Assembly: GCF_003674095.1 (NCBI RefSeq)
Contig: NZ_RDBF01000010.1
Span: forward strand, 1 to 64,000
Length of the DNA: 64,000 nucleotides
Direction: 5' to 3'
Source of the DNA: Aeromicrobium phragmitis
Lineage (GTDB): Bacteria; Actinomycetota; Actinomycetes; Propionibacteriales; Nocardioidaceae
The translations under genes and the position numbers were made by a program. Below, in pieces: positions 32,092-43,284 of this stretch. The notes under the pieces were generated by a model. The model had not been told where the DNA came from. It saw only the letters and a list, made by a program, of their open reading frames with translations, and did no database searches. Positions within the stretch are counted from its first letter, which is position 1. Each line of letters begins with the position of its first letter.

Positions 32092-33576
32092 GTGAGCGAA
32101 GTCGAGCAGCTGCCTGACCACCGCACCCGATTGGAAGACCGGCGGCAGGAGCGGTTCCGCCGCGTCGAGCCGCGCGGCAAGCGTGTCCATACCGCCCGCG
32201 AGCGCGTGGAGATGCTCGTCGACGCCGGCTCGTTCGTCGAGACGACACCGCTGCGCGCTGCCCATGGTGGCGGCAGCGGCGTGGTGACCGGATGGGGTCT
32301 CATCGACGGTCGTCCGGTCGTCATCGCCTCGCACGATGCCGCCGTCGCCTCCGGCGCGATCGGCGAGGTCATGGCCGACGCGATCATGGATGCGCAGCGC
32401 CTCGCCATCAGCCGCGGCTACCCCATCGTCTACATCAACGACTCCGGCGGCGCCCGCGTCCCCGACGGCATCCTGGCGCTGCACGGCTGCGGCGGCATCT
32501 TCGCGCTCAACGTCGAGGCGCAGCGCCGCATCCCGCAGCTCTCCCTCATCCTCGGCCCGTGCGCGGGCGCTGCCGCATACTCGCCGGCGCTCACCGACTG
32601 GACGATCATGGTCAAGGGCCAGGGGCACATGTTCCTCACCGGCCCCGACATCGTCAAGGCCGCGACCGGCGAGGACGCGACGGCCGACGAGATCGGCGGT
32701 TCGCGCCTGCACACCGAGACCAGCGGCGTCGCCCACCTCGAGGTGGAGTCCGAGCAGGAGGCCCTGGAGTCGGCGCGTCTGCTGCTGTCCTTCCTGCCGT
32801 CGCACGTCGGTGGCGAGCAGCGCATCGGCGATGCCGTTCCGGCGAATCCCCGCGCGGTGGAGGCCCTTCCCGGGCTCGTCCCCGAGAAGGCCTCGGTCGT
32901 CTTCGACATGAACCAGCTCATCGACGGCGTGCTCGACAACGGCGCGCGTCTCGAGCTCATGCCGCGCCACGCCGGCAGCATCCTCACGCTGTTCGGCCGC
33001 CTCGACGGTCGTCCCGTCGGCGTCGTGGCGAACCAGCCCGCCTGCCGCGGCGGCATCCTCGACGCCAAGAGCTCGGTCAAGCTCGCCCGCTTCGTCGAGT
33101 TCTGCGGACGGTTCGGAGTGCCGATCCTCACCTTCGTCGACGTTCCCGGCTTCCTGCCCGGCACCGTCGAGGAGGGCCGCGGCGTCATCACTCATGGCGC
33201 CAAGGTGCTCAAGGCCTACGTCGACGCCGCATCACCCAAGCTGACCGTCGTCGTGCGCAAGGCGTACGGAGGGGCCTACATCGCGATGGGCGCGAAGTCA
33301 CTCGGCGCGGACATGACGTGGGCGTGGTCGAACGCCGAGATCGCGGTGATGGGGCCGGGCGGAGCCGTGGCCCTGCTGCACCGCCGCGCGCTCGCTGCGG
33401 CCGAGGAGCCCGCCGCGCTGCGCGACGAGCTTGCAGCTGAGTACCGCGAGAACGTGGCGCGTCCGTACGTGGCCGCCGAGGCGGGCATCGTCGACGACGT
33501 GATCTTCCCCGAGGAGACCCGCGGTCGCATGACCGACGCTCTGCGCATGCTGACCCACGGTGAGGGGCAGCGATGA
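32092..33576 (+). CDS. accD: Acyl-CoA carboxylase carboxyltransferase (beta) subunit
   Basis: 494 residues forming a fused carboxyltransferase: the N half with 'YINDSGGARVPDGILALHGC' and 'LILGPCAGAAAYSPALTDW', the C half with 'PACRGGILDAKSSVKLARFV', 'FVDVPGFLPGTVEEGRGVI' and 'KAYGGAYIAMGAKSLGAD'. It transfers CO2 from biotin to acetyl- or propionyl-CoA, giving malonyl- or methylmalonyl-CoA. GTG 32092 is chosen for its AGGAG box and because the longer frame would start inside the -10 region. The shared operator with fas supports a malonyl-CoA role. The biotin carboxylase subunit must be encoded elsewhere. Specificity cannot be fixed from the sequence. Confidence 0.92.
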   Translation: MSEVEQLPDHRTRLEDRRQERFRRVEPRGKRVHTARERVEMLVDAGSFVETTPLRAAHGGGSGVVTGWGLIDGRPVVIASHDAAVASGAIGEVMADAIMDAQRLAISRGYPIVYINDSGGARVPDGILALHGCGGIFALNVEAQRRIPQLSLILGPCAGAAAYSPALTDWTIMVKGQGHMFLTGPDIVKAATGEDATADEIGGSRLHTETSGVAHLEVESEQEALESARLLLSFLPSHVGGEQRIGDAVPANPRAVEALPGLVPEKASVVFDMNQLIDGVLDNGARLELMPRHAGSILTLFGRLDGRPVGVVANQPACRGGILDAKSSVKLARFVEFCGRFGVPILTFVDVPGFLPGTVEEGRGVITHGAKVLKAYVDAASPKLTVVVRKAYGGAYIAMGAKSLGADMTWAWSNAEIAVMGPGGAVALLHRRALAAAEEPAALRDELAAEYRENVARPYVAAEAGIVDDVIFPEETRGRMTDALRMLTHGEGQR

Positions 33577-33800
33577 TGCACGCTCGCGCCGAGATCGTCG
33601 GTAACGTCTGGAAGATCGTCGCCCGCGAGGGCGATCCGGTCGCCGCCGGCGACGCCGTGGCGATCCTCGAGACGATGAAGATGGAGATCCCCGTCGTCGC
33701 GCCGACGGCAGGGCACGTCAGCCGCCTGCTGGTCAACGAGGGGCAGATCGTCCAGGAAGGCGATCCGATCGCCGAGATCGACGCTACGGTCGGCGCCTGA
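33573..33800 (+). CDS. Stand-alone biotin carrier protein (BCCP-like)
   Basis: 75 residues: a single biotinyl domain with the acceptor lysine in 'ILETMKMEIPVVAPTAGHVS' and the return strand 'LLVNEGQIVQEGDPIAEID'. It resembles the small TB7.3-type carrier of M. tuberculosis. It overlaps the accD stop (ATGATGA; start at 33573 or 33576), so it is translated with the carboxyltransferase, and it probably shuttles carboxybiotin between an unlinked biotin carboxylase and AccD. Confidence 0.9.
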   Translation: MMHARAEIVGNVWKIVAREGDPVAAGDAVAILETMKMEIPVVAPTAGHVSRLLVNEGQIVQEGDPIAEIDATVGA

Positions 33801-33824
33801 CCGGGCTCTGACAAGATCGGGACC

Positions 33825-34541
33825 GTGAGTTCCGAGCATCGTCACGTCATCCCGCTGCGCTGGGCCGACCTGGATTCACTGAACCACGTCAACAACGTCG
33901 TGTACCTGCGGTACGCGGCGGAGGCGCGCGCCGCGCTCATCGAGCGCGGTCTGATGGACGACCGGCGCATCACGCGGATCGCCGTGGAGTTCGTGCGACC
34001 GATCCAGCTCGGGCCGCGACCGGTGATCGTGACCAGTCGGCTCGAGGGCGACGACGTGGTCCACGAGATCGGCATCGAGGGAAGCCCGCACCTCTACGCC
34101 CGGGTGACCTGGGGTCACGACGGGGTTGGACGCGTCGATCCGATCGAGGGCGTCGACAGCCTGCCGCTCACCCTGCGGCGGCTGGACCTCGACGAACGCG
34201 GGGTCGTCGACCCGGTGCAGATCTGCGAGCTGCTCCAGGAGAGCCGCATCCCCTTCATGTCGTCGTTGTTCGACGAGGGTGAGCGGGGGACCGTGGTACT
34301 CGCGCACCTCGACGTACGCCTGCATGCGGCGATCGCGTGGCGGTCCGAGCCTGTGGAGTCGCGCGTGTGGGTCGACCGGGTCGGTGGTTCGTCGTACACG
34401 ATCGCGGCGCAGCTGTGCGTCGACGGCCGAGCCGCCGTGTCGTCGGACGCCGTGCTGGTGGGCTTCGACGCGTCCACGCAGCGCTCGAGAGCCATGACCG
34501 ACCCCGAGCGCGCCGCCCTCGTCCGAGGCATGCGCAGCTGA
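33825..34541 (+). CDS. Acyl-CoA thioesterase, double hotdog
   Basis: 238 residues starting at GTG 33825. The first hotdog domain has the 4-hydroxybenzoyl-CoA thioesterase-like motif 'RWADLDSLNHVNNVVYLRYA' (catalytic Asp and the HVNN turn); a second, more divergent domain follows from ~120 ('FMSSLFDEGERGTVVLAHLD'). It hydrolyses acyl-CoA esters; the substrate is unknown. It follows the BCCP gene by 24 bases and may share its transcript. Confidence 0.85.
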   Translation: MSSEHRHVIPLRWADLDSLNHVNNVVYLRYAAEARAALIERGLMDDRRITRIAVEFVRPIQLGPRPVIVTSRLEGDDVVHEIGIEGSPHLYARVTWGHDGVGRVDPIEGVDSLPLTLRRLDLDERGVVDPVQICELLQESRIPFMSSLFDEGERGTVVLAHLDVRLHAAIAWRSEPVESRVWVDRVGGSSYTIAAQLCVDGRAAVSSDAVLVGFDASTQRSRAMTDPERAALVRGMRS

Positions 34542-34555
34542 CGCTGGGTGAAAGT

Positions 34556-34695
34556 GGTCTCGATACGGCCCTCGTTCCTCGGGCCTACTCGACCACCGAG
34601 GAGGTGGTTCTCGGGCCTACTCGACCACCGAGGAGGTGGTTCTCGGGCCTACTCGACCACCCGTGGTGGTTGCGTTCGCGCCTACTCGACCACCT
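34556..34695 (+). repeat. Family A repeat with its 3' half tandemly repeated
   Basis: A full copy at 34556-34597 is followed by repeats of a ~32-base unit containing CCTACTCGACCACCGAGGAG and GTGGTTCTCGGG, with ACTCGACCAC at about 34587, 34619, 34651 and 34684. The array fills the gap between the thioesterase and the convergent globin gene. There are no unique spacers, so it is not a CRISPR. Confidence 0.88.
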
Positions 34696-34720
34696 ACCGC
34701 CGGAGCTGGCCGAGGGTGGT

Positions 34721-35107
34721 TCAGTCGGGGGTGTTGACCATGAAGTTCGCGGCGTGCTGGGCGTAGGCCCAGAACTGCGCGTCGTGCTCAGGCTCGAGCT
34801 TGGCGGCATCCAGTCCGGCCCGGAAGTGCTGCAGCCAGCGGTCGCGCGCCTCGGCATTGACCGCGAACGGCGCGTGGCGCATCCGCAGCCGCGGATGTCC
34901 GCGCTGCTCCGAATAGGCCGTCGGCCCGCCCCAATACTGCTCGAGGAACATGGTGAACCGCTCGGCCGCCGGCCCGAGGTCCTCCTCGGGGTACATCGGC
35001 CGGAGCACCTCGTCGTTCGCGACACCCTGGTAGAAGACGTCGACGATGAGCTCGATGGTCGCGCGCCCGCCGATCGCCTCGTAGAAGTTGTCGTCGCGGG
35101 CACTCAT
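34721..35107 (-). CDS. glbO: Group II truncated hemoglobin (GlbO)
   Basis: 128 residues. 'NFYEAIGGRATIELIVDVFY' contains the B10 Tyr, 'MFLEQYWGGPTAYSEQRGHP' the CD/E region, 'RLRMRHAPFAVN' the proximal His (F8) and 'RDRWLQHFRAGLD' the Trp G8 characteristic of trHbO. It binds oxygen and NO and is linked to respiration and redox protection. It starts at ATG 35107 with an AGGAGGAACC box, overlapping the stop of the upstream mechanosensitive channel gene (ATGA). Mycobacteria have glbO in the same neighbourhood as pepN. Confidence 0.93.
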   Translation of the reverse strand: MSARDDNFYEAIGGRATIELIVDVFYQGVANDEVLRPMYPEEDLGPAAERFTMFLEQYWGGPTAYSEQRGHPRLRMRHAPFAVNAEARDRWLQHFRAGLDAAKLEPEHDAQFWAYAQHAANFMVNTPD

Positions 35108-36009
35108 ACGGTTCCTCCTGGCGGGATGATCGTGGCAGGGATGCGGATGCCGGCGGCGTCGAACCGCCGCTTGACCTGCTCGCGCATGGCGCGGGCGACG
35201 TTCCACTGTTGCAGCGGTGCGGTCTTGAGCACCACGCGCACCACGACCCCATCCTTGTCGAACCGCTCCACGCCCCACACCTCCGGGGGCTCGATGATGA
35301 CGCCCTCGTAGTTCGGGTCGGCGTACATCTCGCTGGCGACCTCGCTGAGGATCTGCTGCGCCTGGTCCAGATCGGAGTCGTAGGCCACAGTGACGTCGAG
35401 GACGGTGCGCGCCCAGTTCTGGCTCGAGTTGCCTACGCGCAGAATCTCCCCGTTGCGGACGTACCAGACGGTGCCGTCGATATCGCGCAGCCGGGTGACC
35501 CGCAGACCGACGGCCTCGACCGTGCCGATGGCTTCACCGAGATCGACGACGTCGCCGACGCCGTATTGATCCTCGAGCATCATCGAGATGCCGGCGAGGA
35601 AGTCCTTGACGAGCGTCTGCGCACCGAAACCGAGGGCGACGCCGACGATGCCCGCGCTGGTCAGCAGCGGTGCGACCGGGATGCCGAAGCTGGCGAGGAT
35701 GGTCACCACGGTGATCGTCATGATGATGCCGGTCGCGATGCTCTTGAGCAGCGAACCGAGCGCCTCCGCACGTTGGCGGCGGCGCTGCGCGACCGGCTCG
35801 GGACGCTCGACGGACTTGGCGCCACCGGCGAGGTTGGCCAGCGGGGTGGGAACGGTGGGCGTCTTGGACGCCTGATGCGTGAGCCGATCGATGAGCCGGT
35901 TGACGAGCCACCGCAGCACGAGCGCCACGATGACGACGACGACGGCCTTGAGCGGAAGTTCGACGAATCGGTTGAACCACGGTTCGTCGAGCACGTCGAG
36001 GTCAGGCAT
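35104..36009 (-). CDS. MscS-family mechanosensitive ion channel
   Basis: 301 residues from ATG 36009. Transmembrane segments lie near 17-37 ('AVVVVIVALVLRWLVNRLI') and 100-120 ('GIIMTITVVTILASFGIP'), and the pore helix TM3 near 125-150 has the Gly/Ala pattern 'GIVGVALGFGAQTLVKDFLA'. The soluble vestibule follows ('DVVDLGEAIGTVEAVGLRVT', 'VWYVRNGEILRVGN'). It opens under membrane tension to release solutes. It overlaps glbO at its stop. Longer upstream frames are rejected, since the divergent small gene at 36044 starts only 35 bases away. Confidence 0.9.
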   Translation of the reverse strand: MPDLDVLDEPWFNRFVELPLKAVVVVIVALVLRWLVNRLIDRLTHQASKTPTVPTPLANLAGGAKSVERPEPVAQRRRQRAEALGSLLKSIATGIIMTITVVTILASFGIPVAPLLTSAGIVGVALGFGAQTLVKDFLAGISMMLEDQYGVGDVVDLGEAIGTVEAVGLRVTRLRDIDGTVWYVRNGEILRVGNSSQNWARTVLDVTVAYDSDLDQAQQILSEVASEMYADPNYEGVIIEPPEVWGVERFDKDGVVVRVVLKTAPLQQWNVARAMREQVKRRFDAAGIRIPATIIPPGGTV

Positions 36010-36043
36010 AGTTCCCAGCCTACGGGCCGATACGATGAGCCCC

Positions 36044-36313
36044 ATGAGCATCGTCGTTCGTGCCCTCAGCACCCTCGCGGCCACCGTGACAGCTGTCCTC
36101 GTCGTCTCCGCCGGCTCCGCCGCCGCGTCGACGGCTCCGAGCACGTGGGATCTCGACGATCCGATGAGCACGCTCGAGGCACTCGCGATCTTCGGCGGCA
36201 TTCCGCTCGCGCTGTTCGTCGTCATCACGCTCTTCGCGGCGATGACCGCACGCAACAACTTCGAGCCCGCTCCGCCCCAGCCCGAGGACGAGGACGCGCA
36301 CTCCTCGCACTGA
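36044..36313 (+). CDS. Small membrane protein of unknown function
   Basis: 89 residues. An N-terminal signal-like helix 'LAATVTAVLVVSAGSAAAS' is followed by a short acidic extracytoplasmic loop, a second hydrophobic segment 'AIFGGIPLALFVVITLFAAM' (about 49-68) and an acidic His-rich tail 'QPEDEDAHSSH'. No family recognised. It is divergent from mscS and ends before a strong terminator. Confidence 0.65.
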   Translation: MSIVVRALSTLAATVTAVLVVSAGSAAASTAPSTWDLDDPMSTLEALAIFGGIPLALFVVITLFAAMTARNNFEPAPPQPEDEDAHSSH

Positions 36314-36323
36314 CAGTCTGAAA

Positions 36324-36363
36324 GACGAAGGGGCCGCACCCGCTCGGGTGCGGCCCCTTCGTC
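36324..36363. terminator. Bidirectional terminator, 18-bp perfect stem
   Basis: GACGAAGGGGCCGCACCC pairs completely with GGGTGCGGCCCCTTCGTC around a GCTC loop. It separates the small membrane protein gene from convergent pepN and serves both. Confidence 0.9.
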
Positions 36364-36372
36364 ATGCCGGCA

Positions 36373-38892
<2,520 letters not shown>

Positions 38893-38951
38893 ACGGCCTA
38901 CTCTTACATCACTGGGCGGGCGAATTCGCGCGGGTCCGGCAGGATGGGGAC

Positions 38952-40106
38952 GTGGAGGAGATCCGGTTCGCCCCCTCGCGGCGGTCGACCGTGGGCATCG
39001 AGTGGGAGCTCGCGCTCGTCGACAGTGACTCGGGGGACCTGCGTCAGGTCGCCCAGACCGTCCTCGACGCCGTGGCGGGCCCGCGGGGTGAGGAGCATCC
39101 GCACATCAAGCAGGAGCTGCTGCTCAACACGATCGAGATCGTGACCGGCGTGTGCGACACCGTGGGAGAGGCCGCCGACGACCTCGGGAGCAGCATCGAG
39201 TCGCTGCGCCCGATCCTCGATCCGTTGCGCGTGGAGCTGATGTGCGCGGGCACGCACCCGTTCGCCCGGTGGACGCAGCAGAAGGTCACCGACCGACAGC
39301 GTTACGCCACCCTCATCGACCGCACCCAGTGGTGGGGCCGCCAGATGCTCATCTACGGCGTGCACATCCACGTGGGCATCGAAGAGCGCGACAAGGTACT
39401 GCCGATCAGCCGCGCCCTGATGACGCACTACGGACACCTCCAGGCGTTGAGCGCCTCGTCGCCGTTCTGGGGCGGCCAGGACACCGGTTACGCCTCCAAC
39501 CGCGCGTTGATGTTCCAGCAGCTGCCCACCGCCGGTCTGCCGTTCCAGTTCGACACGTGGCCGGAACTGGAGCGGTACGTCGCCGACATGCTCAAAACCG
39601 GAGTCATCGACGTCTTCGACGAGATCCGCTGGGATATCCGGCCCTCGCCCAAGTTCGGCACGATCGAGGTGCGGGTGTGCGACGGCATCCCGACGATGGC
39701 CGAGCTGGCGAGCATCGCCGCGCTCACGCAGTGCCTCGTCGAGTACTACTCGCGCGAGCTCGACGCGGGCCGTCCGACGCCGGCATTGCCGTCGTGGTTC
39801 ACCCAGGAGAACAAGTGGCGGGCCGCGCGGTACGGGATGGACACCATCCTCATCCTCGACGCGGCGGGGCACGAGGACCTCGTCGCCACCGACCTGTCCG
39901 ACCGCGTACTGCCGATGCTCGAGCCGGTCGCCACCGACCTCGGCTGCCGCGGGGAGCTGTCGGGCGTGCGCGACATCATGGATGCCGGCGCGTCCTATCA
40001 GCGGCAACGTGCCGTTGCGGCGCGCCATGGCGGCGCCTTGGACGCCGTCGTCCGATCGCTCGTCGCGGAGATGCGTGCGGGCCGACCTGTGGAAGGGGAA
40101 CTGTGA
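38952..40106 (+). CDS. Carboxylate-amine ligase, YbdK/GCS2 family (glutamate-cysteine ligase-like)
   Basis: 384 residues from GTG 38952. GCS2 features: 'TVGIEWELALVDSDSGDLRQ', 'KQELLLNTIEIVTGVC', 'IYGVHIHVGIEERD' (metal-binding His residues), 'WDIRPSPKFGTIEVRVCDG' and 'ENKWRAARYGMD'. Family members join glutamate to cysteine or another amine with ATP; actinobacteria make mycothiol rather than glutathione, so the real substrate may differ. It overlaps the following DsbA-like redox gene (GTGA), which supports a thiol-related function. Confidence 0.85.
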   Translation: MEEIRFAPSRRSTVGIEWELALVDSDSGDLRQVAQTVLDAVAGPRGEEHPHIKQELLLNTIEIVTGVCDTVGEAADDLGSSIESLRPILDPLRVELMCAGTHPFARWTQQKVTDRQRYATLIDRTQWWGRQMLIYGVHIHVGIEERDKVLPISRALMTHYGHLQALSASSPFWGGQDTGYASNRALMFQQLPTAGLPFQFDTWPELERYVADMLKTGVIDVFDEIRWDIRPSPKFGTIEVRVCDGIPTMAELASIAALTQCLVEYYSRELDAGRPTPALPSWFTQENKWRAARYGMDTILILDAAGHEDLVATDLSDRVLPMLEPVATDLGCRGELSGVRDIMDAGASYQRQRAVAARHGGALDAVVRSLVAEMRAGRPVEGEL

Positions 40107-40708
40107 GCAAGGAGACCGTCGGCTTCTGGTTCGATCCGCTGTGCCCGTGGGCCTGGATGACCTCCCGATGGATGCTGGAGGTCGAGCAGGTGCGCGATGT
40201 CGAGACCCGCTTCCACCTGATGAGCCTGTACGTGCTCAACGAGGACAAGGACATCCCCGACGACTACCGGGAGATGCTCTCGACCGGGATGGAGCCGGTT
40301 CGGGTGTGCCAGGCCGCGGCCGAGCATGCCGGTGACGCGGTGCTGCGCGACCTCTACACGGCGCTCGGCACCCGACGTCACCATGACGGCCGCGACTTCG
40401 ACCGGGAGTTGTTCGTCGAGGCGCTCGAGGAGGTGGGGTTGCCCGTCGAGCTCGCCGATGCGGCGAACTCGACGCAGTACGATGACGCGATCCGCGCCTC
40501 GCACGCCGAGGGAATCGGTCTCGTCGGCGAAGAGGTCGGCACTCCGGTCATCGCCATAGCCGGCATCGCCTTCTTCGGACCCGTGTTGAGCCCCGCACCC
40601 CGCGGTGAGGATGCCGGCAAGGTCTTCGACGGCGCGCGGCTGCTCGCCGGCTACGAAGGTTTCTTCGAACTCAAGCGCACCCGCACCCGCGACCCGATCT
40701 TCGACTGA
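40103..40708 (+). CDS. DsbA-family oxidoreductase, Rv2466c/mycothiol-dependent nitroreductase type
   Basis: 201 residues. It matches the Rv2466c family along its length: 'FWFDPLCPWAWMTSRWMLEV', 'FHLMSLYVLNEDKDIPDDYR', 'GEEVGTPVIAIAGIAFFGPV' and 'FFELKRTRTRDPIFD'. Rv2466c uses a CPWC pair with mycothiol; here the motif is Cys14-Pro-Trp-Ala17, so only the nucleophilic cysteine remains and a monothiol mechanism with mycothiol would be needed. It starts at GTG 40103 inside the stop of the ligase gene. The neighbours pepN, rpiB and nei are shared with M. tuberculosis as I recall it. Confidence 0.88.
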   Translation: MSKETVGFWFDPLCPWAWMTSRWMLEVEQVRDVETRFHLMSLYVLNEDKDIPDDYREMLSTGMEPVRVCQAAAEHAGDAVLRDLYTALGTRRHHDGRDFDRELFVEALEEVGLPVELADAANSTQYDDAIRASHAEGIGLVGEEVGTPVIAIAGIAFFGPVLSPAPRGEDAGKVFDGARLLAGYEGFFELKRTRTRDPIFD

Positions 40709-40710
40709 CG

Positions 40711-40815
40711 GTGAGCGGTGACCCATCCCGCACCTGGCCCCCGCCGGTGCAGCGGGCGGTGAGCTGTCACGCACCTTCGGCCCGCGAGTGCGTGATGGGC
40801 CACCGCCCAGTGATG
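40711..40815. repeat. Family B intergenic repeat, direct and inverted copies
   Basis: GGTGAGCGGTGACCCATCCC is followed by GGGCGGTGAGCTGTCACGCA at about 40755-40774, and then the inverted form GTGCGTGATGGGCCACCGCC to 40808. The arms form a long imperfect hairpin between the reductase and rpiB genes. It is related to 28075-28172 through GGGCGGTGAGCT and CACGCAC. Confidence 0.6.
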
Positions 40816-40839
40816 TGAGATGCCTGGGATACTCGTGTC

Positions 40840-41298
40840 ATGCGCGTCCACATCGGTGCCGATCACGCCGGCTACGAGCTCAAGACCCATCTCATCGCCT
40901 GGCTGACCGAGCGGGGTCACGAGCCGGTCGACCACGGAGCGTTCGAGTACGACGCCGACGACGACTACCCGCCGTTCTGCGTCGCCGCGGCGGAGGCGAC
41001 GGTGGCCGACCCCGGTTCGCTGGGCCTCGTGCTCGGCGGCTCGGGCAACGGCGAGCAGATCGCGGCCAACAAGGTCAAGGGCGCGCGCGCGGCCTTGGCC
41101 TGGAGCGTCGAGACGGCGCAGCTCGCCCGCCAGCACAACAACGCGCAGATCATCGGCATCGGCGCACGTCAGCACCCGATCGAGGAGATCGAGGCGATCG
41201 TCGAGGCCTTCCTCACCACGCCGTGGAGCGACGCGGGCCGCCACCAGCGGCGCATCGATCTGCTCGCGGAGTACGAGGAGACCGGCGCGTTTGCCTGA
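40840..41298 (+). CDS. rpiB: Ribose-5-phosphate isomerase B
   Basis: 152 residues: 'RVHIGADHAGYELKTHLIAW' (active-site Asp-His), 'LVLGGSGNGEQIAANKVKGA' (the anion hole; Ser-Gly-Asn-Gly where many have a Cys) and 'RQHNNAQIIGIGARQH'. It interconverts ribose-5-P and ribulose-5-P in the pentose phosphate pathway. The stop lies within the start of the glycosylase gene (8-base overlap). Confidence 0.93.
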   Translation: MRVHIGADHAGYELKTHLIAWLTERGHEPVDHGAFEYDADDDYPPFCVAAAEATVADPGSLGLVLGGSGNGEQIAANKVKGARAALAWSVETAQLARQHNNAQIIGIGARQHPIEEIEAIVEAFLTTPWSDAGRHQRRIDLLAEYEETGAFA

Positions 41299-42112
41299 GG
41301 GTCACACCCTTCACCGCCTCGCGCGAGAGCTGACCGAGGCGTTCGGCGGTCGTCGCGTGGCGTCCTGCAGTCCGCAGGGCCGCTTCGCCGCCGCGTCGCT
41401 GCTGGACGGCGATGTGCTCAGTGAAGGCACGGCGTGGGGTAAGCACCTCTTCGTGAGGTTCGAGAGTCGTCCCGAGCAGGTGCACGTTCACCTCGGGCTG
41501 TACGGCGCGTTCCGGTTCGACGAGGCGGATGACCCTCCCGTCGTCGGTCAGGTGCGGTGGCGGCTCGCCCGCCCCGGACTGACCGCCGACCTTCGCGGCC
41601 CCACCGCCTGCGAGCTGCTGATGCCCGACGAGGTCGACCGCGTCATCGGCCGCCTCGGTCCTGACCCGATCCGCAAGGACGCCGATCCCGAGCGGTTCGT
41701 CGCCCGGGTACTTCGTTCCCGGGCGCCGATCGCGACCCTGCTGATGGATCAGGCCGTCATCGCAGGGGTGGGCAACGTCTACCGGGCGGAGGTGCTCTTC
41801 CGGCTCGGCATCGACCCCTTCGTTCCCGGGCGGGAGCTGCACGCCAAGCGCGTGCGGGCCATCTGGGACGACCTCGTCGACCTGATGGCGGCCGGCGTGG
41901 AGTCTGGTCGCATCGACACGGTCCGACCCGAGCACGAGCCCGAGGCGATGGGGCGACCTCCGCGCGAGGACGACCACGGCGGGGAGGTCTACGTGTACCG
42001 ACGCTCGGGCATGCCGTGCTGGGTATGCGGAACTCTCGTACGGACGCAGGTGATGGCCGCCCGCAACCTGTTCTGGTGCCCGCGCTGCCAGCGAAAACCG
42101 CGCCGTCGCTGA
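41291..42112 (+). CDS. Fpg/Nei-family DNA glycosylase (endonuclease VIII-like)
   Basis: 273 residues. TTG 41291 is chosen because the catalytic N-terminal Pro-Glu must follow the initiator: 'MPEGHTLHRLARELTEAFGG'. The helix-two-turn-helix 'LLMDQAVIAGVGNVYRAEVL' and the C-terminal zinc finger 'CWVCGTLVRTQVMAARNLFW' with CPRC complete the fold. It excises oxidised bases and cuts at the AP site. Overlap with rpiB implies coupled translation. Confidence 0.93.
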   Translation: MPEGHTLHRLARELTEAFGGRRVASCSPQGRFAAASLLDGDVLSEGTAWGKHLFVRFESRPEQVHVHLGLYGAFRFDEADDPPVVGQVRWRLARPGLTADLRGPTACELLMPDEVDRVIGRLGPDPIRKDADPERFVARVLRSRAPIATLLMDQAVIAGVGNVYRAEVLFRLGIDPFVPGRELHAKRVRAIWDDLVDLMAAGVESGRIDTVRPEHEPEAMGRPPREDDHGGEVYVYRRSGMPCWVCGTLVRTQVMAARNLFWCPRCQRKPRRR

Positions 42113-42172
42113 CCGACTTCATCACACTCGGCGTTCCGCTGGATTCGTGCCTCTCCCCGATAGTGTTCATAC

Positions 42173-43282
42173 ATGCTGTCGTCGACCTCTCCGCGCCGTT
42201 CGACCGTGCGGTATGCCGACGAGCTGGTCGATCGCTGGCGTCAAGGAAGTTCCGAAGGGCAGACGGTGGTCCTGTCGGTGCTCATCGCGACGACCGTCCT
42301 CATGTTCTTCGGATCGGTGACCTGGTACGGGGTGTTCCCTGCGGTGTCGTTCCTGCTCCCGCTCGTCGTCGGCGGGCTCATGCTGCGGTGGAAGCCGCTC
42401 GCCGGACTCACGGCGGTGGCATTGATCGCTGCGCTAGGCGCGGTCGGCATCGAGGCGACGCGCAGCGGGCTGCCCGCCGGCCGGCTGGGAACGATCACGG
42501 TCATCGTGATCGTCGCGTTGCTGCAGTTGTACATGGCGCGGCTCAACCGCTCCGAGTTGCCCGGGCCCCTCGGGCAGGCGATGTTCGTGGACCTGCGTGA
42601 TCGGTTGCAGGCCCAAGGCAGGATTCCCCAGCTTCCTGAGGGATGGCGCACCGACTCCCAGGTCCGTTCGGCGGAGGGAACAAGCTACGCGGGCGACTTC
42701 ATGGTCGCGCGCCTCTCGCAGGACGAGAAGCGTCTCGAGCTGGTTCTCGTCGATGTCTGCGGCAAGGGAGTGGCTGCGGGCACCCAGGCTCTGCAGTTCT
42801 CCGGAGCTTTGGGCGGGCTGATCGGCTCGCTTCCGCCGCTCGGGTTCTTCCTGGCGGCCAACGACTACCTGCTGCGCCAGCACTGGGTCGAGGGTTTCGC
42901 CACGGCGGTGCACGTCGTCATCGACTTCGACACCGGCCGGTACACGATCTTGAGTGCCGGTCATCCGCCGGTGCTGCGGTGGTGCTCTCGCAACGACGAC
43001 TGGTACATCGATGGAGCCAGTGGCACGGCGCTCGGCGTCATGGACCGCCCCCACTTCCAGTCGAGCGAGGGTGTCCTCGAGCGTGGAGAGGCGCTCCTGC
43101 TCTACACCGACGGCGTCGTGGAGTCGCGCGATCACGACCTGGCCGACGGCATCCACGCCCTGCAGGAGAACGCGGCCGAGGCGATCCGGCTCGGCTTCGC
43201 CGGCGCACCCGCCCGCATTCTCGAGCGCGTGCCCGACCGCGGCGACGACCGAGCCGTGGTGCTCATCGAACGCGAAGTCTGA
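42173..43282 (+). CDS. Membrane-anchored SpoIIE/PP2C-type serine phosphatase
   Basis: 369 residues. Three or four hydrophobic segments lie in residues ~32-120 ('TVVLSVLIATTVLMFFGSVT', 'LGTITVIVIVALLQLY'), then a cytosolic PP2C/SpoIIE domain with 'GTSYAGDFMVARLSQDEKRL' and 'LVLVDVCGKGVAAGTQALQF' (metal Asp residues), 'ILSAGHPPVLRW' and 'LLLYTDGVVESRDHDLAD'. This domain usually dephosphorylates anti-sigma-factor antagonists. No sensor domain beyond the membrane region and no partner gene is nearby. A TAGTGT -10 box at 42161-42166 suggests a leaderless transcript. Confidence 0.88.
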   Translation: MLSSTSPRRSTVRYADELVDRWRQGSSEGQTVVLSVLIATTVLMFFGSVTWYGVFPAVSFLLPLVVGGLMLRWKPLAGLTAVALIAALGAVGIEATRSGLPAGRLGTITVIVIVALLQLYMARLNRSELPGPLGQAMFVDLRDRLQAQGRIPQLPEGWRTDSQVRSAEGTSYAGDFMVARLSQDEKRLELVLVDVCGKGVAAGTQALQFSGALGGLIGSLPPLGFFLAANDYLLRQHWVEGFATAVHVVIDFDTGRYTILSAGHPPVLRWCSRNDDWYIDGASGTALGVMDRPHFQSSEGVLERGEALLLYTDGVVESRDHDLADGIHALQENAAEAIRLGFAGAPARILERVPDRGDDRAVVLIEREV

Positions 43283-43284
43283 CC

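Noticed and set aside
34556..34695. Possible CRISPR or attachment-site array
   Set aside because: Units are pieces of an intergenic hairpin repeat found elsewhere; there are no unique spacers and no integrase.
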